A stretch of 5,761 bases of DNA from Flavipsychrobacter stenotrophus (GTDB lineage Bacteria; Bacteroidota; Bacteroidia; Chitinophagales; Chitinophagaceae), in NCBI GenBank assembly GCA_947371715.1, contig CANBQQ010000231.1, positions 1 through 5,761 on the forward strand, given 5' to 3'. This document shows positions 1-5,761 of the stretch, piece by piece; the stretch's first letter is position 1, and each line of letters opens with the position of its first letter. The notes under the pieces are model-generated. The model was not told the origin of the DNA, made no database searches, and was given only the letters and a program-made list of their open reading frames with translations. A program made the position numbers and the translations under genes.

Positions 1-1026
1 CGATCTACAGTTGTGCCCCGCAATGACCTAAGTCCATACAGGGGCCAGTATAACCTCGCAGATGTCTACAGATATATCAGCGAAGCCTATGCCGGCTATC
101 ATTTTGACGTTATGCATGGCATTAATGTGGATGCAGGTATGTTTATGTCTTACATAGGTCTTAATTCTTACTACCAGGTAGAAAACTGGGAATATCAGGC
201 GTCGTTTACATCAGATAATACACCTTGGTTCTTCAATGGTATAAGAGTGCAGATATTTCCTTCGGAACATTTAAAGATCGAACCATGGATCATCAATGGA
301 TGGCAGAGTTATGGCATGTTCAACCAGTTGCCAGGCGTGGGCGGTAATATAACCTGGATCCCCAATTCAAACTTCAAACTGCTTACAAATGATTATTATG
401 GTACTGATGCGCCTGGTTTAGTCGGCAGACATAGGTTCCATTCTGACAATAGTGTTTTGTGGAGATATTATAAAAGGCCCAAAACGGCCACTGGCATCAA
501 TCAAATGGCATTGTCAGGCACAGTTGATGTTGGATTTGAAAAAGGTGGTGGCGTAAACGGATTTAAAGATGACATAGGTGGCAAGGGACCTGCTCAGTAC
601 TTTGCAAGTGCCATGGTATACAATCGTATGTGGTTTGGTAAAAGCAAATGGGCATGGTGTATAGGTGGTGGTTATATGAAAAACCCGGGTCGTTACCTGG
701 TGTTGTATCCTACCGGCGATGCCAGTCCATTGCCTAACCAGTACAACCCTACCCAGCTTGCTGGTTCTCATCCGTATAGTGCCAATCCGGGTGATCAGTT
801 CAGCGGATGGGATGCATCTACCAACATTAGCTGGATGCCCAACCAGAGTATAGAATTCCGTTTGGAATATGTGCACAGAGAAGCCGACAATCCTTATTGG
901 GCAGGCAAAGGTGGTGTTACCTCACCAAGCGGATACACTACTACTCCAGTACCCGCAACAGGTTGGGCTCCGGATCTTGTAAAGTCAGAAGACAGAGTAA
1001 TTCTTGCATTGCTCTTTAGAATGTAA
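1..1026 (+). CDS. Outer-membrane beta-barrel porin, BBP2/OmpL-like family (5'-partial), kdp-associated
   Basis: The reading frame is open from base 1, so the gene is cut by the window edge. The GTG at 13 lies inside the coding sequence and is not the real start. The visible 341 residues begin RSTVVPRNDLSP. They are rich in aromatic residues and in short alternating hydrophobic/polar stretches with Gly/Asn/Asp turns, as expected for a transmembrane beta-barrel. Recognisable stretches are YRYISEAYAGYHF (visible residues 24-36), NTPWFFNGIRVQIFP and IEPWIINGWQSYG, which resemble the Bacteroidota putative porin family BBP2 (PF07642, recalled, not searched). The chain ends VILALLFRM, compatible with a last membrane strand. 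Roughly the first 50-110 residues, including any signal peptide, should lie upstream. In Bacteroidota this porin type commonly sits between kdpC and kdpD, so an outer-membrane route for K+ is plausible. Substrate and selectivity are not shown by the sequence. Confidence 0.82.
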   Translation, partial: RSTVVPRNDLSPYRGQYNLADVYRYISEAYAGYHFDVMHGINVDAGMFMSYIGLNSYYQVENWEYQASFTSDNTPWFFNGIRVQIFPSEHLKIEPWIINGWQSYGMFNQLPGVGGNITWIPNSNFKLLTNDYYGTDAPGLVGRHRFHSDNSVLWRYYKRPKTATGINQMALSGTVDVGFEKGGGVNGFKDDIGGKGPAQYFASAMVYNRMWFGKSKWAWCIGGGYMKNPGRYLVLYPTGDASPLPNQYNPTQLAGSHPYSANPGDQFSGWDASTNISWMPNQSIEFRLEYVHREADNPYWAGKGGVTSPSGYTTTPVPATGWAPDLVKSEDRVILALLFRM

Positions 1027-1050
1027 CTATTCATGAAACAGAGCAATGCA
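1005..1050 (+). terminator. Stem-loop spanning the porin stop codon (possible terminator or 3' stabiliser)
   Basis: TGCATTGCTCT at 1005-1015 is perfectly complementary to AGAGCAATGCA at 1040-1050, an 11-bp stem. Inside the 24-nt loop, GAAT (1019-1022) can pair with ATTC (1029-1032). The porin TAA (1024-1026) lies in the loop. No T-run follows, so this is not a classic intrinsic terminator. It may mark or protect the 3' end of the structural-gene mRNA. Confidence 0.45.
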
Positions 1051-1075
1051 CAACTTAGTATGTGTGTGTGAAGTA

Positions 1076-1108
1076 AAGGTGGCGTAGTCAACGAGGACTC
1101 GCCACTTT
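1076..1108 (+). terminator. Second GC-rich stem-loop between porin and kdpD
   Basis: AAGGTGGCG (1076-1084) pairs with CGCCACTTT (1100-1108), nine contiguous pairs with one G-U. After one unpaired T (1085), AGTC (1086-1089) pairs with GACT (1096-1099) and closes a 6-nt loop, AACGAG. This is the strongest hairpin I found outside coding sequence. It lies 69 nt before the kdpD ATG. The 3' side has only three T's before CACG, so it may be an attenuating or processing structure that separates expression of transport genes from sensor genes rather than a full stop. The function is inferred. Confidence 0.45.
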
Positions 1109-1177
1109 CACGATTTATCTTGGTGTATACATGGTGAGAAAGTTGCCAATTGACAAGAGAAAAATAATAATATTTCG

Positions 1178-2314
1178 ATGACTGATGAAGAATTAAAAGC
1201 GAAAAGGGTCAATCAGTTCCTTGAGCTGAACCAGAAAAGCACGAGGGGCCGGCTAAAGATCTACATTGGCATGAGCGCCGGTGTGGGGAAAACATATCGT
1301 ATGCTGCAGGAGGCCCATAACCTGCTAAGAAACAATGTCAATATTAAAATAGGGTATATAGAAACCCACAAACGGAAAGAAACGGAAGAGTTGGTAGCAG
1401 GATTGCCCATTATACCGCGCAGAGAGCTTTTCTATAAAGGTAAAAAGCTGGACGAGCTGGATGTTCAGGCAATTTTACTACTACACCCCGAAACTGTAAT
1501 TGTTGATGAACTGGCGCACACCAATATACCCGGAAGCAAGAACCAAAAACGCTGGCAGGATGTACTGGACATCCTCGATGCCGGTATAGACGTAATAACC
1601 GCTGTGAACATTCAACATATTGAAAGTATCAATGAAGATGTAAAAGAGATCACTGGTATAGAAGTAAAAGAGCGTGTTCCGGATAAGATACTACAACTGG
1701 CAGATGAGGTAGTAAATATCGATCTCACTGCGGATGAACTGATAACACGATTAAAGGAAGGCAAGATATACGACCATTCAAAAGTTCAGCAGGCACTGCA
1801 GAATTTCTTTCAGCCGGAACGGATCCTGCAACTTCGTGAATTGGCTTTAAAGGAAGTAGCCGGGCAGGTAGAAAGGAAAGTAGATCACCAGCTTGCATCA
1901 CGGGCCTCGTCGTTTCGACATGAACGTTTCCTGGCATGTATCTCTTCTAACCATGAAATTGCTCAAAGGATAATAAGGAAAACAGCTCGTCTGGCATCAT
2001 ATTACAACAGCCAGTGGAGTTTATTGTATGTACAAACGCCAGATGAGGCCAATGATAAAATATCTTTGGCGGCACAAAGGCATTTAATTAATAACTTTAA
2101 AAATGCAACAGAGTTGGGGGCCGAGGTGATACGCAAAAAGAACAACAATGTTGCCGACGCAATCTTTGACACCACAAGAGAAAAAGACATCACTACCATT
2201 TGTATAGGCAAACCACACTTAAATTTGTTCCAGATCATACTTAGAACGGGGATATTCAACCAGCTATTGAAAGCGCTATCTAAAAACAACATTGACATTA
2301 TAATACTGTCCTAA
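1178..2314 (+). CDS. kdpD: Truncated-type sensor protein KdpD: KdpD P-loop domain plus USP domain only
   Basis: The 378-residue product corresponds to the N-terminal cytoplasmic half of KdpD, the potassium/turgor sensor. Residues about 22-232 form the KdpD sensor domain (PF02702 type). The Walker A motif is intact, GMSAGVGKT at 31-39, and a Walker B-like segment TVIVDELAHTNIPGS lies at 106-120. Family signatures GSKNQKRWQDV, AGIDVITAVNIQHIES, LKEGKIY and LRELALKEVA follow. A USP fold occupies about 249-378 and ends in IDIIILS. Classical KdpD (about 890 residues in E. coli) continues into four membrane helices (DUF4118), GAF and kinase domains; all are absent, and no membrane segment is visible. 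The product is therefore probably a soluble ATP-binding regulator acting with the kinase encoded next. The ATG at 1178 is preceded by A/T-rich sequence without a Shine-Dalgarno site, as is usual in Bacteroidota, and leaves a normal 30-residue lead before the P-loop. Its stop overlaps the next start. Confidence 0.93.
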   Translation: MTDEELKAKRVNQFLELNQKSTRGRLKIYIGMSAGVGKTYRMLQEAHNLLRNNVNIKIGYIETHKRKETEELVAGLPIIPRRELFYKGKKLDELDVQAILLLHPETVIVDELAHTNIPGSKNQKRWQDVLDILDAGIDVITAVNIQHIESINEDVKEITGIEVKERVPDKILQLADEVVNIDLTADELITRLKEGKIYDHSKVQQALQNFFQPERILQLRELALKEVAGQVERKVDHQLASRASSFRHERFLACISSNHEIAQRIIRKTARLASYYNSQWSLLYVQTPDEANDKISLAAQRHLINNFKNATELGAEVIRKKNNNVADAIFDTTREKDITTICIGKPHLNLFQIILRTGIFNQLLKALSKNNIDIIILS

Positions 2315-2316
2315 TG
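2312..2316 (+). promoter_or_regulatory. TAATG stop/start overlap (translational coupling)
   Basis: The kdpD stop TAA (2312-2314) shares its last A with the kinase ATG (2314-2316). This is the standard arrangement for termination-reinitiation coupling and implies linked production of the two proteins. Confidence 0.8.
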
Positions 2317-4011
2317 AGTTTATCAGTATCAAAAAAAATAAGGTTAGGAACGCTATTCCTGTTTTCTCTATTAATTCTAACGGGGGGAGCCGGCATATTT
2401 TACACGTCAACACTAAAAGACGAGGCGAAAGCGGTACTAAAGGACAATTACGAGTCGCTGGCATTTTGCCAGATAATGCAACAGCAACTGGACAGTTTGG
2501 ACGTTCAGCCAGAAAAATCAATAACTCAATTTGAAACTGCGTTAAAGGCCCAGGAAAAAAACATCACAGAGCCGGGAGAAAAGGCGGCAACTGAGCATTT
2601 AAGGTCGCTTTACGATAATTTGAAAGCTAACCCTATCAGCCTTGCCAATACCCGGTTACTCGAAACTGAGTTACAAAAAATACTGCATTTGAATATGCTT
2701 GCAATTCACAATAAAAATCAGAAGGCTCAGAAGACTGCTGAAGACGCCCTGACTTTTATTGTGTCTATTGTTGCAGTAGTGTTCATCATCGCATTTACTT
2801 TTTCAATGAATTTCCCGGCAATTGTTACTGGTCCTATTAATCACTTGTCTGAGGCTATCAAGGCTATCAGTAATAAGAACTATAAGTATAGAGTGAGGAT
2901 AGAAAACAAAGATGAGTTTGGCAACCTTGCCGATGCCTTTAATAGTATGGCAGAAAGATTGGAATATTTCGAGAGTAGTAGCTTGAATAAACTGATGTTT
3001 GAAAAAAGTCGTGCAGAAGCGGTGATTAATAGTCTGAAGGACGCGAGTATAGGGATTGACAAGAACAATATAATACTATTTGCCAACCATCAGGCACTAC
3101 AGTTACTAGGTTTAAACACTAATGAAATTGTTGGCAAAGAAGTAGCAGAAGTTGCCAAATCAAATGATCTGTTCAACTTCCTGATATCCAACGAAAGCTC
3201 TGCCCCGTTTAAGATAGTGGTTGAAAACCGGGAAAACTACTTCATTAAAGAGTTTATAGACGTAGCCCAGGGCGAAGGAAATAGCAAGGTTATTGTATTA
3301 AGAAATATCACGTCATTTAAGGAACTGGACGTAGCAAAGACCAATTTTATCGCAACCATTTCGCATGAATTAAAAACACCACTCGCTGCATCAGATTTTA
3401 GTCTTAAACTACTAGAAGACCAAAGGATTGGAACACTTTCAGATGAGCAAAAGGAACTTATTCAGAATCTTAAGCAAGACAATCAGCGAATACTAAAGAT
3501 CATAAGTGAGCTGCTGAACATGTCGCAAGTGGAAACAGGAAAGATTGAACTTGATGTGCAATTGGTAAATCCGTACCTTATAATAGACCATGCAATTGAG
3601 ACCGTTGCTACCTCGGCCAAGGAGAAAAAAATAGAGATTAAGAAGATAGTAGAAGATGGTCTGCCATTGATAAAAGCAGATGCTGAAAAAAGTACCTGGG
3701 TATTAAATAACTTTCTAACAAATGCGATCAAGTATTCTGTCGAAGGCGGATCGATTACAATAGTTGCAAAAGTTGCGAATGAAACTGTAGCGTTTTCGGT
3801 TGAAGACAACGGCCCCGGCATTGCAAAAGAATACCAATCGAGGTTATTTGAACGATACTTCCAGGTACCCGGCTCAAAAGCAAAAGGAACAGGATTAGGT
3901 CTTGGTATTTCGAGGGAATTCATTATCGCCCAAAATGGAAAGATCTGGGTGGAAAGCCAAGTAGGACGAGGGTCAACGTTTAGTTTTTCGTTAGCAATAG
4001 AGCCGCACTAA
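2314..4011 (+). CDS. Membrane sensor histidine kinase (HAMP-PAS-HisKA-HATPase), partner of short KdpD
   Basis: This 565-residue kinase has a first membrane helix at about 10-30 and an extracytoplasmic, largely helical, charged region at about 31-145. A second helix lies at about 147-170 (FIVSIVAVVFIIAFTF core), followed by HAMP at about 171-222 (P-x-x-L-x-x-A and DEFGNLADAFN) and PAS at about 232-332. HisKA has the H-box SHELKTPL, with the predicted phosphorylated histidine at 351. The HATPase domain has an N-box NNFLTNAIKYS (465-475), G1 DNGPGIA (498-504), an F-box FERYF (512-516) and G2 GTGLGLG (525-531). All catalytic motifs look intact. The first ATG fits the membrane helix and is coupled to kdpD by the TAATG overlap. 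It lacks the DUF4118 and GAF domains of classical KdpD, so its input differs. I infer that it is the catalytic half of a split KdpD and phosphorylates a response regulator encoded outside the window. An alternative is a general envelope-sensing kinase that happens to be in the operon. Confidence 0.93.
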   Translation: MSLSVSKKIRLGTLFLFSLLILTGGAGIFYTSTLKDEAKAVLKDNYESLAFCQIMQQQLDSLDVQPEKSITQFETALKAQEKNITEPGEKAATEHLRSLYDNLKANPISLANTRLLETELQKILHLNMLAIHNKNQKAQKTAEDALTFIVSIVAVVFIIAFTFSMNFPAIVTGPINHLSEAIKAISNKNYKYRVRIENKDEFGNLADAFNSMAERLEYFESSSLNKLMFEKSRAEAVINSLKDASIGIDKNNIILFANHQALQLLGLNTNEIVGKEVAEVAKSNDLFNFLISNESSAPFKIVVENRENYFIKEFIDVAQGEGNSKVIVLRNITSFKELDVAKTNFIATISHELKTPLAASDFSLKLLEDQRIGTLSDEQKELIQNLKQDNQRILKIISELLNMSQVETGKIELDVQLVNPYLIIDHAIETVATSAKEKKIEIKKIVEDGLPLIKADAEKSTWVLNNFLTNAIKYSVEGGSITIVAKVANETVAFSVEDNGPGIAKEYQSRLFERYFQVPGSKAKGTGLGLGISREFIIAQNGKIWVESQVGRGSTFSFSLAIEPH

Positions 4012-4392
4012 ACGTTCACTTAATAGTCAAGGCCAAAGAAAATCTAAAGCGATAGCGTAAACCCTGACTAGAATTTTCAGCGCGTCGGGACGGAGCTACT
4101 TCTGATGCCCGTATTTAATACCATTGACTCACTAAACTTTTTTTTACTATATTTAAGATAATTTTAGAACATCTTTGAAATGACACCAAGTTATAAAATT
4201 GACAGGCGTGGAATCCGGCACTATTTTGAAAAAAAAGTGAAAAGGATTGGCTTTTAAATGTGCGATCATTCATTCCTAAATAGAGTTGATATCGCAACTA
4301 AAGTGCCCTATAAATTACTGCTATTCCGTAATGCATTAAACCCCATTAGCCAGGCTATCGTTATGCCACGCTAAAAACTATCATGCCATATC
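4012..4392. other. Intergenic region between convergent genes; no gene recognised
   Basis: The 381-bp AT-rich gap lies between the kinase (plus strand) and the Ig-repeat protein (minus strand). Visible elements are a T8 tract (4138-4145), a weak distant pairing of AGTCAAGG (4025-4032) with CCATTGACT (4121-4129, one bulged A), a tight inverted repeat GTATTTAATAC (4111-4121), and TAGCCAGGCTA (4347-4357), whose loop is too small for a terminator. The T8 tract might end kinase transcription, but no compact GC-rich hairpin precedes it. I found no tRNA, no transposon end and no credible promoter here. Confidence 0.6.
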
Positions 4393-5761
4393 TTACTGTT
4401 TAACCACCTTCTCAGTCCGGAACTTTCTCCCTACCCTATCAATGATCTCCAACATATACATCCCGGTTGGGAGTTGGCTGACATTCAATTCCTTGGCCTC
4501 TGTCATAGCAATTACTGTTGTTCCATCTGTATTTGTCAGCTTCACCATCATTCCTGCTGGCATATCAACATATATAATGTCCGTAGTAGGATTGGGATAT
4601 ATTTTAATGATCGCCGCACCATTTACATTTTCAACAGCCAGATTAAATATCCCATACTCTGCCGACAACCTGCTGCAACCATTGGTGTCTGTCACAAGTA
4701 CCTTATATCCGGCATTGGTAAATGCATGTACACTGCTGCTGGTTGCCCCTGCAATTGTAACGGTATTAGCATACCACTGGTAAGAGGCAAAATAATTGCC
4801 TGTACGTAGCGTAGATCCATCGAATGTGATAACAGGCGCTGGGGCAGGATATACATGAACGTATACGGCTGCGGAGGAGGATGCACAGATACCCGGCAGG
4901 TTAACAAAGCATGTATAATAACCGGTAGAGGTAGCGATATAAGAGGCTGAAACTGCACCGGGGATATTCACACCACCCCTCTTCCACTGGTACACAGCAC
5001 CAGGTACATTTGCGACTGATAGTGCTACATTTATGCCTTCACAGAAAGTCGTAGATCCGGCAGGAGCAATGACAGGAGGAGGCACAGAAGTAACCGAAAC
5101 AGTATTGGACGTAGTAATACATCCCTGTGGACTTGTTATAACTGCATGATAGTATGCGGTAGCGCTTGTGCTGAATGTAGCACTCGTAGCTCCGCTGATT
5201 ACAGCTCCGCCACTAGCTACCGGAGATGTAAACCATTGGTAATTGTACCCTGCACCGGTTGCCGCTGATAAAGTAACACTACCGCCTTCACAAAAGGTAA
5301 GCACGCCGCTTGCAGCAACTGTTGCCAAAGGCGCCGGATCAACGGTATCTGTATGCTGAGTACCGGTAGTGTCTGAACAGCCCGCTGCATTAAAAACTAT
5401 GAGTCTGAAATTACCTGAATTGTGTACTGTATAGGAAGCGTTGGTGGCGCCAGGTATAGAAGAACCGCTTGACCTCCATTGATAGGTATAACCAAGCACA
5501 ACAGGTCCGTTAAGCACAACACTATCATAAGAGCAGAATCTGGTCAATGACGATGATGGTGTGATCGTTGCAGTTGGCTTAGGCCTGATGGTCACTATTA
5601 CAATTCCGGCACCTGTGGTTACCGCGCTACAGCCGGTTGTCGTATTCAATATTCTTACGGAATAGCTGCCGGTTGCATTGGCAGTATATGATGAATTTGT
5701 GGCACCCGCAATTGCAGGAACGCCCAGGTACCATTGGTATGCAAAACCTGCACCCGGTGTT
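4393..5761 (-). CDS. Large secreted repeat protein: tandem Ig-like domains plus T9SS type A sorting domain (5'-partial)
   Basis: The minus-strand frame runs open from the right edge (first full codon 5760-5758) to TAA at 4395-4393, giving 455 residues. The TTG at 5649-5647 is internal: 37 further in-frame residues upstream, beginning TPGAGFAYQWYLG, continue the same repeat pattern. Five Ig-like modules are visible. Each has a YQW core (first Tyr at fragment residues 8, 93, 174, 257, 327), a GAT/GAV-x-x-S/T-Y/F turn and a G-Y/N-Y/F strand; the module ends usually carry FC and GC cysteines. The last about 75 residues carry IYPNPTTD (387-394) and end TGMYMLEIIDRVG...EKVVKQ. This is the C-terminal signal that directs export by the type IX secretion system and attachment to the cell surface (TIGR04183/PF18962 type, recalled). 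Ser/Thr/Ala/Gly/Val-rich composition and lack of catalytic motifs suggest an adhesin or structural surface protein. The N-terminal domains that would define its role are outside the window. It is convergent with, and probably unrelated to, the kdp genes. Confidence 0.9.
   Translation of the reverse strand, partial: TPGAGFAYQWYLGVPAIAGATNSSYTANATGSYSVRILNTTTGCSAVTTGAGIVIVTIRPKPTATITPSSSLTRFCSYDSVVLNGPVVLGYTYQWRSSGSSIPGATNASYTVHNSGNFRLIVFNAAGCSDTTGTQHTDTVDPAPLATVAASGVLTFCEGGSVTLSAATGAGYNYQWFTSPVASGGAVISGATSATFSTSATAYYHAVITSPQGCITTSNTVSVTSVPPPVIAPAGSTTFCEGINVALSVANVPGAVYQWKRGGVNIPGAVSASYIATSTGYYTCFVNLPGICASSSAAVYVHVYPAPAPVITFDGSTLRTGNYFASYQWYANTVTIAGATSSSVHAFTNAGYKVLVTDTNGCSRLSAEYGIFNLAVENVNGAAIIKIYPNPTTDIIYVDMPAGMMVKLTNTDGTTVIAMTEAKELNVSQLPTGMYMLEIIDRVGRKFRTEKVVKQ
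4396..4617 (-). other. T9SS type A C-terminal sorting domain (part of the Ig-repeat protein)
   Basis: Fragment residues about 382-455. The domain shows the IxIYPNPT opening, a central hydrophobic strand MMVKLTNTDG, the LNVSQLPTGMYMLEI segment and a short basic tail ending in KVVKQ. In the family this domain is recognised by the outer-membrane PorU/PorV machinery, cleaved, and the protein is anchored to the surface or released. Confidence 0.88.
4639..5760 (-). repeat. Five tandem Ig-like protein repeats (about 70-85 residues each)
   Basis: Approximate module limits on the minus strand are 5760-5578 (partial), 5577-5338, 5337-5089, 5088-4849 and 4848-4639. Spacing between successive YQW cores is 85, 81, 83 and 70 residues. 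Modules two to four open with an FC motif; modules one, two, three and five end with GC, and module four with GIC. The repeats are divergent, so this is old domain duplication rather than a recent DNA-level expansion. The final module is shorter and lacks the FC cysteine. Confidence 0.8.

Noticed and set aside
13..15. GTG as start codon of the porin gene
   Set aside because: The frame is open upstream to base 1, and the codons before it (RSTV) fit the family; beta-barrel porins also need a signal peptide, which is absent after this GTG.
4006..4137. 8-bp direct repeat CACTAAAC (4006-4013 and 4130-4137) as possible target-site duplication of a small element
   Set aside because: One 8-mer repeat in about 400 bp is near chance expectation, there are no terminal inverted repeats between the copies, and one copy overlaps the kinase stop codon.
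4180..4257. 25-codon open frame encoding a basic peptide (begins MTPSYKIDRRG) in the intergenic region
   Set aside because: It is very short, with no recognisable promoter or family; a frame of this length is expected by chance. Conservation in relatives would be needed to revive it.
4347..4357. Inverted repeat TAGCCAGGCTA as terminator of the minus-strand gene
   Set aside because: The loop would be 1-3 nt with a short stem, and no T-run follows on the minus strand.
4442..4809. Two overlapping plus-strand open frames opposite the sorting domain
   Set aside because: Both lie antisense to a well-supported gene, show no family features and fit shadow frames of a low-stop-density coding strand.
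5647..5649. TTG as start of the minus-strand Ig-repeat gene
   Set aside because: The frame continues to the window edge with a clear further repeat (AYQWYLG, AGATNSSYT), so the codon is an internal Leu.
4770..5740. Recurrent short palindromes of the TACCAnTGGTA type on the plus strand
   Set aside because: They are explained by codons for the conserved Tyr-Gln-Trp core of each Ig-like module, not by a regulatory or recombination site.

Overview
The window looks like a piece of a Bacteroidota chromosome, probably a Chitinophagaceae-type soil or freshwater bacterium. Three things point there: a type IX secretion (T9SS) C-terminal sorting domain on a large repeat protein, start codons preceded by A-rich sequence rather than Shine-Dalgarno sites, and a KdpD that ends after its cytoplasmic sensory half. 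The genus is an inference; there is no rRNA or other decisive marker.

The left and middle part (1-4011, plus strand) appears to be the downstream end of a kdp high-affinity potassium uptake locus. It starts inside an outer-membrane beta-barrel porin gene of the BBP2/OmpL-like type (1-1026, 5' end off the window). A 151-bp gap with two strong stem-loops follows. Then come a short kdpD (1178-2314), encoding only the P-loop KdpD domain and a universal-stress-protein (USP) domain, and a membrane histidine kinase (2314-4011) whose ATG overlaps the kdpD stop in a TAATG junction. The kinase has two membrane segments, an extracytoplasmic helical region, HAMP, PAS, HisKA and HATPase domains. It lacks the four-helix DUF4118 membrane domain that classical KdpD has. 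The natural reading is that the two coupled products together replace one full-length KdpD. No response regulator and no kdpFABC are inside the window; they would have to lie upstream of position 1 or elsewhere.

The region 4012-4392 holds no convincing gene. It separates the kinase from a convergent gene, and I see only a T8 tract and weak inverted repeats in it.

The right end (4393-5761, minus strand) is the C-terminal 455 residues of a much larger secreted protein: five tandem Ig-like domains of roughly 70-85 residues followed by a T9SS type A sorting domain. Its N-terminus lies beyond the right edge. It is probably a cell-surface adhesin or structural protein with no functional connection to the kdp genes.
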